From assembly GCA_022605955.1 (NCBI GenBank), contig JAKCOZ010000039.1:5017501-5081500 (forward strand): a stretch of DNA of 64,000 nucleotides, written 5' to 3'. A program made the translations under genes and the position numbers. The notes beneath the pieces are model-generated. The model ran no database searches. It was not told where the DNA came from and saw only the letters and a list, made by a program, of their open reading frames with translations. Below are positions 20,775 through 33,899 of the stretch, one piece after another; within the stretch, counting starts at the first letter, position 1, and every line of letters begins with the position of its first letter. Source of the stretch: Rallus limicola. Lineage: Eukaryota; Chordata; Aves; Gruiformes; Rallidae.

Positions 20775-21384
20775 CCATCAGTGTGCCCAGGTGACCAAGA
20801 AGGCCAAAGGCATCTTGACTTGCATCAGAAACTGTGGCCAGTAGGTCCAGGGAAGTGATTGTGCACCTGTATTTGGCATTGGTGAGGTCACACCTTGAAT
20901 ACTGTGTTCAGTTGGGGGCCCCTCACTACAAGAAAGATATTGAGGCCCTGGAGCATGTCCAGAGAAGGGCAACTAGGCTGGGGAAGGAGCTGGAGAGCAG
21001 ACCTTATGAGGAGCAGCTGAGGGAACTGGAGTTGTTTAGCTTGGAGAAGAGGAGGCTGAGGGGAGACCTTATCACCGCCTTCAACTAACTGAAAGGAGGT
21101 TGTAGAGAGATGGGTGTTGGTCTCTTTGTCCACGCGACAGGTGATAGGATGAGGGGGAATGGGCCCAAGCTGCACCAGGGCAGGTTCAGATTAGACATTA
21201 GGAAAAAGTTCTTCGCCGAATGAGTTACCGAGAACAGGCTGCCCAGGGAGGCAGTTGAGTCACCATCCCTTGATGTATTTAAAAGATGGGTAGACGAGTT
21301 GCTCAGGGATGTGGTTTAGTAAGGTACAGGTATGATTGGACTTGACGATCTCAAAAGTCTTTTCCAACCTAGTGATTCTGTGAT
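20775..21384 (+). mobile_element. CR1 LINE 3' fragment joined to the LTR
   Basis: It starts CATCAGTGTGCCCAGGTGAC and carries GAATACTGTGTTCAGTTGGG, AGAAGGGCAACTAGGCTGG, GTTTAGCTTGGAGAAGAGG and GAAAAAGTTCTTC. It ends TTCCAACCTAGTGATTCTG. Short ORF2 stretches remain open, for example [19 protein letters not shown]. The CTAGTGATTCTGTG terminus is shared with the 37998 copy, so the two are one subfamily. It is broken by stops. Confidence 0.92.
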
Positions 21385-24300
21385 ATAAATTAACCTAGTT
21401 ATCCTCTATTTCAAGCATGTGCTTTCTATACAGATCTTCCCATCTTGAGTCTTTTCCTTTTTTCCATAGGCTAAACTGGCAGTAGAATTTTACTGCTATT
21501 TTAGATTATTGCCATAAATATCTGGCTACTTAGACTCCTAACCAAATGTTCGTATAGTATTTATGTCCTTCATTTGTATGACCCAGTTCACAAAGCTTTA
21601 AGGAAATATCATAGTTTCATTGAGGTCTGTCTGGGTGCATCCGTACTGATCCACCCTGCAATGGACTAGTAACAGATACTTCTTGGTTCACCTAGTATTT
21701 CCTCTAAATCCTGTATATCGATGTGTTTGGGGTTTTTTTCCTGTTCTGATCCAATCCTAGCTTTTAAACAACTGTTCTAGAGGAAAACCCATTTTCTTCC
21801 ATTTAATTTAGTAATTTTAAACTGTTCCTTATCATTTAACTCAGCTTAATTTTTGTCTTACCCATTAACAGATACAGATCTAAGTTTGTAATATTTGTTT
21901 GCATAACAGATGTCATTATACAGATGAATGTATCTCTGCATCTGGACACTTTCCCCCTAAGGTAAAATACATTTTGACAGTTTTCAGTGACAGATGTTGT
22001 GTCTGATTTGGTTAAACTGGAGGCCTCTTTTCTGTGCAGAGTTGCTATCTTTCAAAAGTTCCTTGAAGAACTAGTTGGAAAACTTTTCAACAACAAATTT
22101 TTGTCAGAAAATCCTGATTTGGCAAAAGCAATTTTTTTTTTGGGACAGGAGGTCAATATTTATTAATTTCCCCTTTCAAAGAAGTTTTTACATAGGCCCA
22201 ATGTCAGATATTTCTGACTAAAAAGAAAAAAAACCCAGAAGACTTATTTTTGTCAAGCAGTTCAACTAATTGCAATAATGATATAAGTAATAATTACAAA
22301 GTCAATTTTATCTGAAAATTAATGTCATGAATTCTCATTTTTTTGTCAGGGTTTTTCTTCTTTATTTTGACTTATTTTTAAATGTCAATTTCTGACAGAA
22401 GAGAGAGAACATTTCCAACCCAATCCTGTTTCCTTAAAAAAAATCTTCATGCAAAAACCTCAAGTTGCCTCCACTCAAGCTCATACAAGGAGTCAGAAGC
22501 ACTTTAGACAAGCAACATGCAATATTGTGTGGATCCTGTACTGCATCAGCACTACCTTGCTGATGCTAGCAACGCAGTGTGCTATTGTAGCTATCATGGA
22601 AAGTGGCCTGAATGTTGTGGCCCATCACTCTGACATCTGATGAGCCCCTCCCATGGGCCATTTTGTAACCAAAGCCATAAGAAATCTGCATTTTATGATT
22701 ACCTTTTTCAGGGATTTATACAGTTTCACCCAGCAATAGCAATTAGCTTCTCTCTGAGATGTTTTTTTGTTATCAGTATATTAGTCCTAGTACTGAAGGG
22801 CAAATTGTGGTAGTCCTTTGAGTAGATCTGTTTAGAAAAGGTAAACAAATAGGAAGAGCAAACAAACTGCTCACAGTAAACTTCTGGATGCTTCAGAAAG
22901 AGGATGGATATAGGCATGCATGAAATACTGAAGGCATGAAAGAATGATTCCAGTTTTGGTGGGCACAGTAAAATGACTTTTTGTATTCTTGTATCATACT
23001 ACAGATAGGAGGGAAAATTCTTTCAAGCTCAGTCTCTCTCCCAGAGCTCACTGACTTTTTCTTGTCCTTTTCTTTACTCTTGTACGGCTCAATGCCCAGC
23101 TCTCTAAGCAGATGGCATATACGATATGACAGCTGTGAACTGGATGTTTCTGACAGGTACCATCACAGGGACATACCATGCAGCCTCATGACATACCTCA
23201 GAGCACTATGGATAACTAGGCATGATCAATATATAATAAAATAATGAAAACACAGTGGTTTTCAGCAAAGAGAAAGGCTCCCAAAGCAGCCTTGATGTGC
23301 TGTAGAGACAAATACAGGAATCTCATCCCTACTTCTGAATGAGGAGTGCTGAAGAGGTGAGTGGCACATTGAAATACAAAGAAGCTACTTAGGCTGGGAA
23401 TGAATGCAAATGAATGACACCTACTTGAAAGTGAAGAATGGCTTGACACTAGACAGAATGTCACTGGTGTGATGAAAACTTACCTAGAGCACTAGAGCTG
23501 ACTTTGGCAGTCAGCCTTCAAGGAGTGAAGATGATGCCAAACACTCAGGATGGGACAATCCTACATCACTTGAAAAAAATCTTCTTTTAGCAACCAGTAC
23601 TTTCCTGATGTCCAACATACCAACCAGTCCAATCCAGATTAGAGGGAAGCGTGCATTTTGGTTTGCAAAGCATCTTTGTCTCTTCTTTATTACCTTTACT
23701 TATGTTGACTGTGCTGGTAACATGGAAAATCCAGATTTCTTCCTTTAGGGTAGGTACTGTTCCATTCAGCCTCAACTCTCTCCAGAACACATGGTCAGAG
23801 GAACAAACAAGCATATTTGTGTTGTACAAAGCTGAGATCTCACCATGGAACCATGCTCAGGTCTGCACTAATGCCCTTGTTTCGAGAAGAAGGACTGTAT
23901 TGTGGACATTAAGTAAACTGGCAGATAGATACATGTTAAAGACAGTGAATTCCCAAAGATGGTCCATAAATACCACCAGTTTTTACTGGACTGTGTCACG
24001 TTAAGACATTGGTTCATTACTGGATTAGAGACTGCTTTTACTGGAATGGATCTCTCATGGCTCCCTTCCAAACGGAAACCAGCAAGGCTGCTTGTGCTTA
24101 ATTCAGGGCGATGGTGAGATAACAGCCCAGAGTACTGAGGCAGATAATAGAATGATTACAAAAAAAGTGAATAATGAGTGTAGACACTCCTGAGGATTAT
24201 AGCAGAGGAACTGTACAACTCATTACTATCTTCTATTTGTGTGTGAACTTGTCCCTCACCGGTTGGCTGATGGTGTGCTTAGATAGGGGAAGAAAGGGTT

Positions 24301-25181
24301 TCAGAGCCCAAATAAGTCCAAATGTAATTTCACTGACTTGCTGACAGTGTCTCTGTCACACATAGTCACTCAGCTTTGATTCTGATCCTTACAACTGAAT
24401 CCTCGGTACTCTTAATGTAATTAATGGAGAAATGGCCTCATTAGTCAAATGACTTGATCTTTTCCAACCCTGTTCTCCCTTTCTTTACACTTTGATCCTT
24501 GTGTATTACTTCTCTGTGTGTGCAACTGAAGGCGATTGTTGTCCCTTATATTTAACTAATTGGGTGAGGTGCTTCTTTGATTAGTAGTTTGTGCTAGATG
24601 AAGGAATTAGAAGGATAAAGCTGAAGATGTGGCTTGCCATGGTTACACACATGTTGCGTGCAGTTTCTGACAGTCATACTACTGCCCATGAGCTCTGCAC
24701 TACCATAAACATAGAGATTTGTCCCACCCAACTTCAGACATCCCAAACCCATCTAAACCAGTCATATAGTCCCTCTTTACAGCTGCTGAGAGATTAGGGA
24801 CTTGGTGGCAGCAACTCATCCCATTACTATCTGTTCTTTAGACACAAGGGTTTAGTATAATTTGAGATTTCCTAGGGTGCCTCTGAGTATCCAGTTGGTC
24901 TAGTAGGATACAGGTCTTAAGTTATATCTGCCAGCCTTGTGAAGATGTGGGCTTACTCTGGGTCATCTCAAGAAGCACTGGAAATCTGTGTTGATACATC
25001 TGGTTCATGCCTCAGACATTGGTTCTACCAAGGGGTTGCTCCCACATTGGAAATGTCTTTCTGCCTTTGTTGTCTGAAGGGACCATATGGATGGTATGCA
25101 CTATATCTGCACAGGGCTGCAGGGTCTGATGTTGTAGATGATCCACAATCCCTAGAACTGGTCACAGGAAGTTAGGCAGAA
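21385..25181. other. No gene recognised
   Basis: AT-rich unassigned sequence. A TTTTCCAACCCTGTTC phrase near 24460 is too short to be called a CR1 end. No domain-bearing frame was found. Confidence 0.35.
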
Positions 25182-25872
25182 TACCTTAGGGGGTCGTTGA
25201 TGACAGGTTGGCTATGAGCCAGCAGTGTGCACTGGTGGCTAAAAGAGCCAATGGGATCCTGGGATGCATCAGGAAGAGTGTGTCCAGCAGGTCGAAGGAA
25301 GTGATCCTCCCCCTCTACTCTGCATTGGTCAGGCCCCACCTGGAGTATTGTGTCCAGTTCTGGGCTCCCTGGTATAAAAAAGACAGGGACCTTCTGGAGA
25401 GAGTCCAGAGAAGGGCAACAAAGATGATTAGGGGCCTGGAACATCTTCCCTATGAGGAAAGGCTGAGTGAGCTGGGTCTGTTCAGCCTGGAGAAAAGAAG
25501 ACTTAGGGGGGACCTAATTAGTGTCTATAAATATCTTAGACTTGGGATGCAGGGGGAATTGGCCAGCCCCTTTTCAGTGGTCAGTGGGGACAGGACTAGG
25601 GGCAATGGCTGTAAGCTGGAGCATAGGAAGTTCCGCACCAGCATGCGGATGAACTTTTTCACCGTGAGGGTGACGGAGCAGTGGAATAGGCTGCCCAGGG
25701 AGGTGGTGGAGTCTCCTTCTCTGGAGATATTCAAGTCTCGTCTGGATGCCTATCTATGTAATATGAGATAGGGAGCCTGCTTTGGCAGGGGGGTTGGACC
25801 CGATGATCTCTTGAGGTCCCTTCCAACCCCTAAGGATTCTGTGATTCTGTGATTCTGTGATTCTGTGATTCT
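25182..25872 (+). mobile_element. Best-preserved CR1 LINE 3' fragment with open ORF2 C-terminus
   Basis: A 5'-truncated CR1 beginning at ACCTTAGGGGGTCGTTGATG. The C-terminal part of ORF2 is open without a stop from about 25190 to the TAG at 25769-25771 (roughly 190 residues). It includes the conserved blocks [36 protein letters not shown] and [12 protein letters not shown]. The 3' UTR follows (GGGGGGTTGGACCCGATGAT, CTTGAGGTCCCTTCCAACCC) and ends in four-plus copies of GATTCTGT. Endonuclease and RT are missing, so it cannot move. The open frame marks it as the youngest CR1 here. The ATG at 25208 is internal to the ORF2 frame, not a real start. Confidence 0.95.
25838..25872 (+). repeat. CR1 terminal 8-bp tandem repeat
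   Basis: Four-plus copies of the 8-mer ATTCTGTG end the CR1. This terminal microsatellite is a hallmark of CR1 elements and is the part recognised by the element's own reverse transcriptase. Confidence 0.95.
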
Positions 25873-28800
25873 AACATAGCTTTTATGTCTATATGTAGAC
25901 AAAATAATCATGTCAGATATTATTAGCTGAATCTAAACACTGCACTGTAAATTGCTTACAATTTAACAAGATAAATCCAACCCTACAATTCCCCTGCTGT
26001 CACCTTGGGGGTTTTGTCCTTTTCAGCTCCGGTCAGTTGGCCAATGTTTGAAGCTTTGTGGTTTATATCTACCAAGAACCCATACTGATTACACTGCAAG
26101 GCCTTGTATAGAGACTACAATGGCTTTATAGTGTTACTTGGGTCCAATTTCCACTTAGCTCACACTTCAAAGAGGGAAGCTGCGTTATTAATGACTTCTT
26201 GTTTACACTGAGCTCTTTGCAGTGGTGCTACCTGAATTGGATGATTTGTCTTGAGCTCAAGTACCTCCATGCTCCACAACAGTTTCCTGCATTGCAGACA
26301 CATCCACTGTGATTTCCTATGAAATGAGAATGAATGCAAATATGCTTGACAGATGTTAGTAATCATTTTATAAAATGCCAGCTTTGTACAGTGACATGTT
26401 TAGAAATGCTTATTATTGACATGCTGAAACAAAACTGCAATTACTCTGTACTTCTTGCTATCAAACACAGTTTATGTATTCCTGGAAAAAGTGGATGGGA
26501 TGTGGAAATGGGATGTTTCCCAGATGAAGAATGAGGGGAAACACACTCAAAGATCTTTCTCACCACACACTCACTGCCCACATATTCTCCCTCTTCCATT
26601 AATTTTGTATCTTGCCAGTAACATTCCGAGATTGCATTTCCCACTGGACTAATTGCAACTCATTGAGTCATGTTCACTGTGTCTCACCAACTCTTCTTGC
26701 CACGTCTTTGCCTAATATATATATTAGCAAGATCACAGTTGAGATTATGCATACTATTACACACACAGTATGAACCACATTCTAGAGGGAATGGCTTCCT
26801 CACTGAAACATAATAAAACTGATTTAAACTTTACTTCAAACATTCAGTGAACTTTTGTGAAGACTATTTGTGCGTTCAAAAGCAAAGGAGAAGTCCCAAA
26901 AGATGCAACTTCTTTGAGTACAGGAAGAAAATACTGTTGTTTAACCTCAAATAGTGCTTTAGGGCAGACATGAAAGTCTTACTGGTTTTCTCTGCCCTAT
27001 ATAGTAATGACAGTTTCCAAAGGGAGGAGTTAGATTCTTCTTACTGGATATGACTGAGAAGTTTATTCTAGAAATAAACTCTTGGAAGTCTTTATTCTTG
27101 GAATAAATTCTTAGTCAGTTCTTAGAAGAAAGAATCTATCCAAAATACCCCAATAATATTTTAGCATTTTAAATCATACAAGACCAAATGAGTCATACTG
27201 ACTGCACATCTAGTGTGGACAAGGTCAGTGTTCAGGTTTCAAACTTGCTGTGTAGAAAAAGAGCAAGAATGTTTTCTCCACAGCCAATACAAAGAGAGAA
27301 TGTGTGAGCAGTGGCACAGATCTGTGAGGTGGCTGAGTGGCTTAAAGAGGTAGCATAGTCCCCCCATGAGCACTGCCTCTTGTGGGCCATACACACAGGC
27401 GCACATGCACACTCCAAAGCCCTTCTATCAAGCATTTGAAAAACTTTCACACCCTTTGCATACTCTTGTCTTTAGGCCAGGGGAGAACTTTGAAACATCA
27501 TGGGGCAGATTTCCTATAGGGAAATACCCAAACATGGTAAAGAACAGCTCATTTTTAGCCCAATTTCCTTAGAAAGCATGGTGTACATAATAGTGTTCTC
27601 AACATATGTCTGCCTTTTCCCAGCTAATAGGCTTTGAAAGAACTGGCTAATTTCAGCCACATGGGAAAGCAGAGTGGAGTTCCCAAGGTTATTAAATTTC
27701 CCCGTATCTCATGAAAGCAGGCAACTAAAGCGAAGCAGTGCTTTTAAGGACTTCAGAAAGAGAAGGACTGTTGTATGAGTTCAGGTCTGATTAGAAACGA
27801 GAGCATCCACACAGGAATACTGTCTTCAAATTACAAATCCTCAGTAAGGTCAGTTTAAAATTTGCCCTGCTGCTCACAGGACTGTGTGTTACGCTCTAGT
27901 TGTGCAAATCTCCCTCAGCTTCTTCTTTTCTTTACCTATTTGCCCTTCCTCTGCAAGGGAGTTGGGGCCTGTTCTTTATTCGCCTCAGGCCCAAAGCTGG
28001 AAATTCAGCATGTGAATAGGAATTCCTTGGGTCAAGGCATGGACAGGCAAGCAATGAGGAAAAGAAAAGTGTCAGGAGTTGCTGGAAAGCTTTGTTTTTA
28101 CAAAGTTTATAGAGACAGACCACAGGGAGATGGGATGTGAGTATCTCAGGATGGGGACAGGCAGCAGCAGCGATTCAAGGCAGATGATATTGATTTACCA
28201 TGGTTGGACTCTGTGCAGGCACCAAGAGACAATCCAGAGGTATCAAAGGCATCCAGGTGTAGCATGAAGCAAATGATATTTCCTTGGTATTAATACAAAG
28301 CAGCAGAGCATGTATAAGCCCACATAGCAGAGGTGAGCATATAGGAAAGGAGGTGCAGTGGTGCTAATACAACTCTGAGTAAATATCAACATTGCAAAGA
28401 CCTATCTGCAGTAACTTACGTGTTGAACAAACCTAATGAAGCCATAACTGCAAGGATAAGAAAGACATTTCTATCAGTTCATAGCAGTTGCTTTTCCCAC
28501 CCACAGTTTCAGTGATCACAATGACTAGACCTGTATTTAAATTGCTGTACCTGCTGGGGAGTCAGAAGAGATTAACATACTGTGGGAGTTCATTTTCTAG
28601 GTCTTTTTCTTTCAATATTCTTTAAAAGTTGCTGATTTCTCCAAAGTTTAGAAAAGTATGGAGGAATAATTTCAAAGTCTGCCATTTATTTTTTATGACC
28701 TTATAATTGTTCTAATTACATGTTCATCAGTCACAGAAAACACAGTTGTCCCAAATTAGTTGCACCAGAATCTTATCTGCTGAGTTTCAAAGACAGATGA

Positions 28801-29362
28801 GACCTGTCCACAGGCCCTTATTCCTTTGATCACCCCTGACTACCAGCTCACAAAAACGATCAAGCTGAAAAATGTAAGTCTTACAGCTTGTTATATCTGC
28901 AGCTTTCCAAGATCCAGATATTTATACACATCTTTTCTTTAGAATTGCTATGCATCTCCTGTGGCTTTCCTGAACTTCAGCCTCTCCTGAACTTACCCAT
29001 TTCCCATTGAACTTTGCTGCCACACCCCTCTGCACCCCACCTCCTTCTCCTCCCTCACCCCCATCCCTGGGCTTCTCATTCTCATACGAGGAACTCCTGC
29101 TCTTCCAGCTTGAAAAAAAAACAAAACTAAATTGTTTTGTCCTTGATATCACAAGGCACTGCATGTCTTTGGCTCTTCTGGGATGTTGGTTGTCCATCAA
29201 ACCTGAAAGGCTGTGAGGTCACAGTAGAGGCTGAGAGGGGCTCTACCTCCACAAGATTATTTCTGGTACTCTAAAGACTTCTCTCTGGTGCTCGTATTAG
29301 CATTCCCACCTTGATAAGGAGGTTTTGTCACAGCATTTTTTAATGGCACTATTTAAAGATTG
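25873..29362. other. No gene recognised
   Basis: Unassigned AT-rich sequence with a short TATA-rich run near 26715 and a CT-rich run at about 29020-29070. I see no repeats of a family I can name and no supported exon. Confidence 0.35.
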
Positions 29363-29424
29363 CTTTGGGTGTTGGATTCGGTGACCTCTTGAGGTCCCTT
29401 CCAACCTCTACAATTCTGTGATTT
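29363..29424 (+). mobile_element. CR1 LINE terminal fragment, 62 bp
   Basis: CTTTGGGTGTTGGATTCGG, CCTCTTGAGGTCCCTTCCAA and CAATTCTGTGATTTT form a CR1 3' UTR end. It is a severely 5'-truncated insertion. Confidence 0.85.
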
Positions 29425-31451
29425 TACCAGTTCCCTGGCCAAGGTATATGCTTTGTTCCAGAAGGAAATGACTCAAACTACTTGTATGCCTACATGCCTT
29501 CCAGAAATACTTCTGGTTCTTCTTTTATTCCTTGGTTAGTGAGGTCTGGTAATATCTTAGACTGATCAATACCAGCTATGAAAACCAGAAAGGCTTTTGG
29601 GAATATGAGTTTTACACAGCTTGCCTGAATAAAAGCTTGTATACCTGAGACACTGTCCTTTCCAGTCTGCTTAGCTGATGTAATAGAAAGTATTGTCTCT
29701 CCTTAATTTTTTTTTACTTTATCTTTGGAAAACATCATGACTATAGTGTTGCAGCCTCTGTAATTTTTAAATGTAAATCTGTAAAAATAACCTAAATAAC
29801 TGGAAAATTATAGTAATTTGAATTAATTAGGTTCTGCCTTTCTTGAAGACCCCCCAAAATATGGGTAGAGTTTAATAAATGAGCAATTATCTTCTTGTTA
29901 CAGTATCACTTACCTATACCTTATATAGCACCTGATGCAGTGAAACAAAGTACAGCCTTTATTCTTTAGCTGACTTCACTTTACTAAATCATGAATATTT
30001 AATTGAAGTAGATACTATATACCCTAAAGAAAACTGTGATGGAAAGTTGTTTACCAGGCAATTTTCCTTCGGGATCAGAGACAGCAGAGATAAGCTAAGT
30101 AATCAAACCCTTTGTTTCCTTTAAGTATACAAACTCAGGAGCTTTTTGGCTTATATTATATTCAGTATCGATGTAGGAAAGAGAGGTTTGGATTGTAATG
30201 AATGCACATTAGGATATAGTCATTAAACAGAAAGGCGCATGATGAAAGAGATCGGCCTACACTGTAGCTTTAGCCAAGTTGCCTGGGCTCCTGGGGAGCA
30301 TACCACCATTGCTAAAGGCACTGACTTCCTCATTTACTAATGAAAGCAGCCTACAATAACATTTTAGTGAAATGTCTGCAAATATTCTTCCACCAGGGAG
30401 ACTGGAAATGCTCCTTGTAAATAAAGGAGAGCTGGAAGACATATGTATACCTACCCAGGAAGTACTCTTAATTCTGTTCATTGTGCTATTCATTTTTCTA
30501 GCACTGAGCTTTTCCTGTTAGGTCACTTATGCAGCCCCAGAAGCCCCACCAACTACTTGTATGCCAATAACCTATTTCAAATGAGCTTATTTTTAAAAAG
30601 TGTACTTGGATTCTTAATTTCATGGATGTTGAAAGCTAAAAAAGAAAATTAAAATCTGCTAAAAAGTAATTATGTGGCTGAGGGACAAGTGTATGGGAAT
30701 AACTTATGTGGGTGTTTTTGAGGTTGCTTCTTTCAGTCTCATACCTGCCCCAGTGACAGGGACGTTATCTGTCATTTCTTCTTTTGCCATGGTAACCCTT
30801 AGTCTCTTCTTTATCTCTTATATATTCTTTGGGAACAAAAATGAGAGCCGAAAGTCATGGTTATCTTCTCCAAAGCAGCCACTGAACTGGAAAAGCCCCT
30901 TTCTGAGTTTCAATGTAATGAAACCATGGGCTCAGGGAAGCCAGCTGCAAAATCCGCCCAGCCTCTCCTCCCAGGCAGCTCCTAAATGTTTTCATTGCTG
31001 TGCCTTCTGGCCCTTCCTGCCACTTGCCTCTCCCTTGCTCTCAAAACTCTATGAAGGAAAAATAAAATCTAGTGTCATTAATCACAAGCATTAATACCAG
31101 ACTTAGGGCCTAAGCCCCCAGGGTGGCCTGGAGAGGACTCACAGTGAAGTCTATGCATTTTTGCTCCTTAGGTTTTAAGTGAGTTAGGAGAGAATGAGAG
31201 AATGTTAGAGGGGTAGGGGTAGGCGTTGATGACAGGTTTGGGAAGAGGAGGGTAAACAAACTGTGTTTTACTTTGTTAACACTTGGTCAATTATTTCGTA
31301 AGCAATGAGAAGAAAGGAAAATTAAAAATGGGAATAGCAACACTGATTGCATTTGGAATGTCAGGTTTTTATTAAGCTCTACTAATATTTAATTATATAA
31401 TCATAATTAACATTTAATAATAATGAAATTATATTTGGCTCTTCAGTTCAT
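29425..31451. other. No gene recognised
   Basis: Unassigned. A plus-strand ATG frame at 30672-31094 (140 codons, one hydrophobic segment) has no family resemblance and no surrounding gene structure, so I treat it as chance. Confidence 0.35.
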
Positions 31452-31917
31452 GAAAGAGAAGGAACTACTGGACAGGGTCCAGCGGAGGGTTACTAAGATG
31501 ATTAGGGGAGGGGATCATCTCTAATATGAGGAAAGGCTGAGAGAACTGGGTCTGTTAAGCCTGGAGGTGAGAAGACTGAGAGGGGATCTTGTCAACACTT
31601 AGAAATATCTAAATATCATCAAGATGATGGGGTCAGACTCTTTTCAGTGGTGTCTGTGACAGGAAAGCGAGCAATTGGCACAAACTGTAACACAGATAGT
31701 TCTACCTGAATAGAAGGAAAAACTCCTTTGCTCTGAGGGTGACAGAGCACTGGCACAGACTGCCCAGAAAGGTTGTGGAGTCTCCTTCTCTGGAAACATT
31801 CAAAACCCTCCTGGACATGATACTGTGCAACCTGGTCTAGGTGAAGTTGCTTTAGCAGAGGTGGAATAGATGATCTCCAGCTGTCCTTTCTGATCCCTAT
31901 CATTCTGTGATTTTGTG
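31452..31917 (+). mobile_element. CR1 LINE 3' fragment
   Basis: It begins GAAGGAACTACTGGACAGGG, continues GAGGAAAGGCTGAGAGAAC, GACTCTTTTCAGTGGTG, CACTGGCACAGACTGCCC and CAACCTGGTCTAGGTGAAG, and ends ATCATTCTGTGATTTTGTG. The frame has several stops (for example TCTCTAATATGAGG). The 3' end is the GTAGGTGACC-like type. Confidence 0.9.
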
Positions 31918-32251
31918 TAATATTTCTAACTATAATAAAAGCAAATTTATTCACTTTTACCTTCTTGCACACAGCAACATCCTGGGAGAGAAAGCTTCCT
32001 ACCAAACGCTCAGACCTGGAGACAAAAAATGCAAAATAAATCAGGCCTCAGAATAAAGCTCTTCCACACCTTGATAATAATTTCCCATCATAAATGTCTC
32101 CAAATCAGAGCACAGTCCTCGGATTACCCAGAAGCACACTTCCACTGCAATTTAACCCTTTCAGACAGAGTTTCTGTAGTGTAATTTTTATCACATTTGC
32201 CTAACACTCAATTAGTTGCCAAGTGGAAACAGGGCAGAAACACCATATTTA

Positions 32252-32309
32252 GCAGTTGGACTAAATAATTTTAAGGGTATTTTCCAACCTAAATAATTCT
32301 ATGACTCTG
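32252..32309 (+). mobile_element. CR1 LINE terminal fragment
   Basis: AGCAGTTGGACTAAATAATT, GGGTATTTTCCAACCT and AATTCTATGACTCTG are a diverged CR1 tail. The TTTTCCAACCTAAAT form resembles the copy ending at 59150. Confidence 0.7.
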
Positions 32310-33899
32310 GGCTACTCTCCACGCATTTTCCAGCCTCTCCCTTTGCTTCCCATCATCTCTCACACACCAGGACTGGTGCTGGTGCAGTCTGTGGTGTAGT
32401 GAGCAGTCTGTGTGAGATACGCTCATAGAAGGGTGTCAGTGGCTGTGGAGGGCAGCCTAATCTGTCATGAAATAACCCCATGAGAGTGCATATCCATTGG
32501 CATAGGCCAAAAAGGGGCCAGCTCCTCTTCCCAGCTTTAACCTAGCACTTGTTCTTTGCCCTTCTCAGCAGCATGTGCAGTGACCAAGTGTAGGGGACTG
32601 ATCCAGCTGGAAAAAAAAACAGGCTTTCTGCTAAATGTCAATTCGAATAAATTAATCTGGACTCTCAGGCTGCTAGATAGAGGTAAGAGCATGTAAAAAT
32701 ATTACATTGAAATGGTAAGAAGCACCAAAATCTTTTCCCTATTGGTTTGGCATATCTCAGAACGGAAAGATTTTGATAGCGGTTCTTTCTCTTTTTCTCT
32801 CACAGTTAACTCACTCTTAAACACATTTTAACTAAGTGCAGCATCAAAAACTATAAAGTAATTAAGTAAGAGTCACTTACTACAATTTGACTATATAGAT
32901 ACACCAATAAGAGTGTACACTTTACTTCAATTTATGTCAATTAATGAGTTGTTCCCTGGACAGTTCCATGACAAATGCTACTGTTCAGCTCTCTAAAATC
33001 TCTTATTTTTCCTAAAATGTTTCTTTTTAGTCCAGACAAGCCCTTTCATACAAGGCAGCTCTTGTTTTCTGGTTGTGAGAAAGTCTACAATTAGACAAGG
33101 ACCAAAGACACAGAAAGGGGCCCCATATCAATATCCATGTCCCCTGTGAGGCAGAGATCTCCTAAGTCTGGCTTCAATTCTCTGTTTCAGTCTTAGATCT
33201 TAAGAGTTTAATGTGTTCCTCACTTTATCCAGCTTGCATCCACTGGCAGCTGGAGTTGTTATTTTTTTCTTGTAGGCACAAATGGTAATCAAGTTAAGAA
33301 AAAGCAGCAGAGGATCATCACTGTTGTTGCCATGCTGGAGGTTTCTCCCCCTTGGCAGTTAGACAAACAGCAGAGCCAGGGCAGCTGAAAAGCTGGCCTC
33401 TCCAGCACAGCCGGCAAGAGGGGAAGGAACTGGGGACGGACTAAGAGTCTCCTGGAGTGGGTCTGTCACAGCCATCAGATCTGCATTAGGAAATGCCCGT
33501 TTCCTTTCTCCTCTGTGTCCTGCCAGAGACCTTCCATTACTTGTCAGTCCCAGACACACTAAATGCCACCCATGGGGGAACGGCACTTGGCATTTGACTA
33601 GTAAGAACTACTGGCAGGACTGTGGGCTTGAACAGGGAGCAAATGTTAATCAAACCCATTGTGATCAGGGACCAGGCCACTGTTTACCTTCTTTCAACAG
33701 CTGTCCTGTGTCCTCAGGACATTGTGCCCTCTACCCAGGAATCTCCCCTCTTCCAAGCCAGACCGGCTGTTGGTAGGCATGGAGGGATGTCTGAGAAGTT
33801 AGTTACACCCAACATCAGCCCATGGTGAAGGACATAGATGTGATCACTATGTCCTACGGATATCCTAGGCTGTGGAAGAAAAGAAGATCTTGTCAATGA
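32310..33899. other. No gene recognised
   Basis: Unassigned sequence. Slightly higher GC at 33340-33600 gives several overlapping frames, none convincing. Confidence 0.35.

Noticed and set aside
24455..24480. TTTTCCAACCC as a CR1 tail
   Set aside because: Only a short phrase matches. The expected GATGATCT before and ATTCTRTG after are missing.
25208..25771. 187-codon frame as a host gene
   Set aside because: It is the C-terminal part of CR1 ORF2; the ATG is internal to the element's frame.
27362..27572. Exon near CCCCCCATGAGCACTG
   Set aside because: The short frame has no splice support or domain.
30672..31094. 140-codon frame with one hydrophobic stretch
   Set aside because: It has a real ATG but no recognisable family, no upstream promoter signals and a proline/serine-rich low-information tail. 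Chance is the simpler reading.
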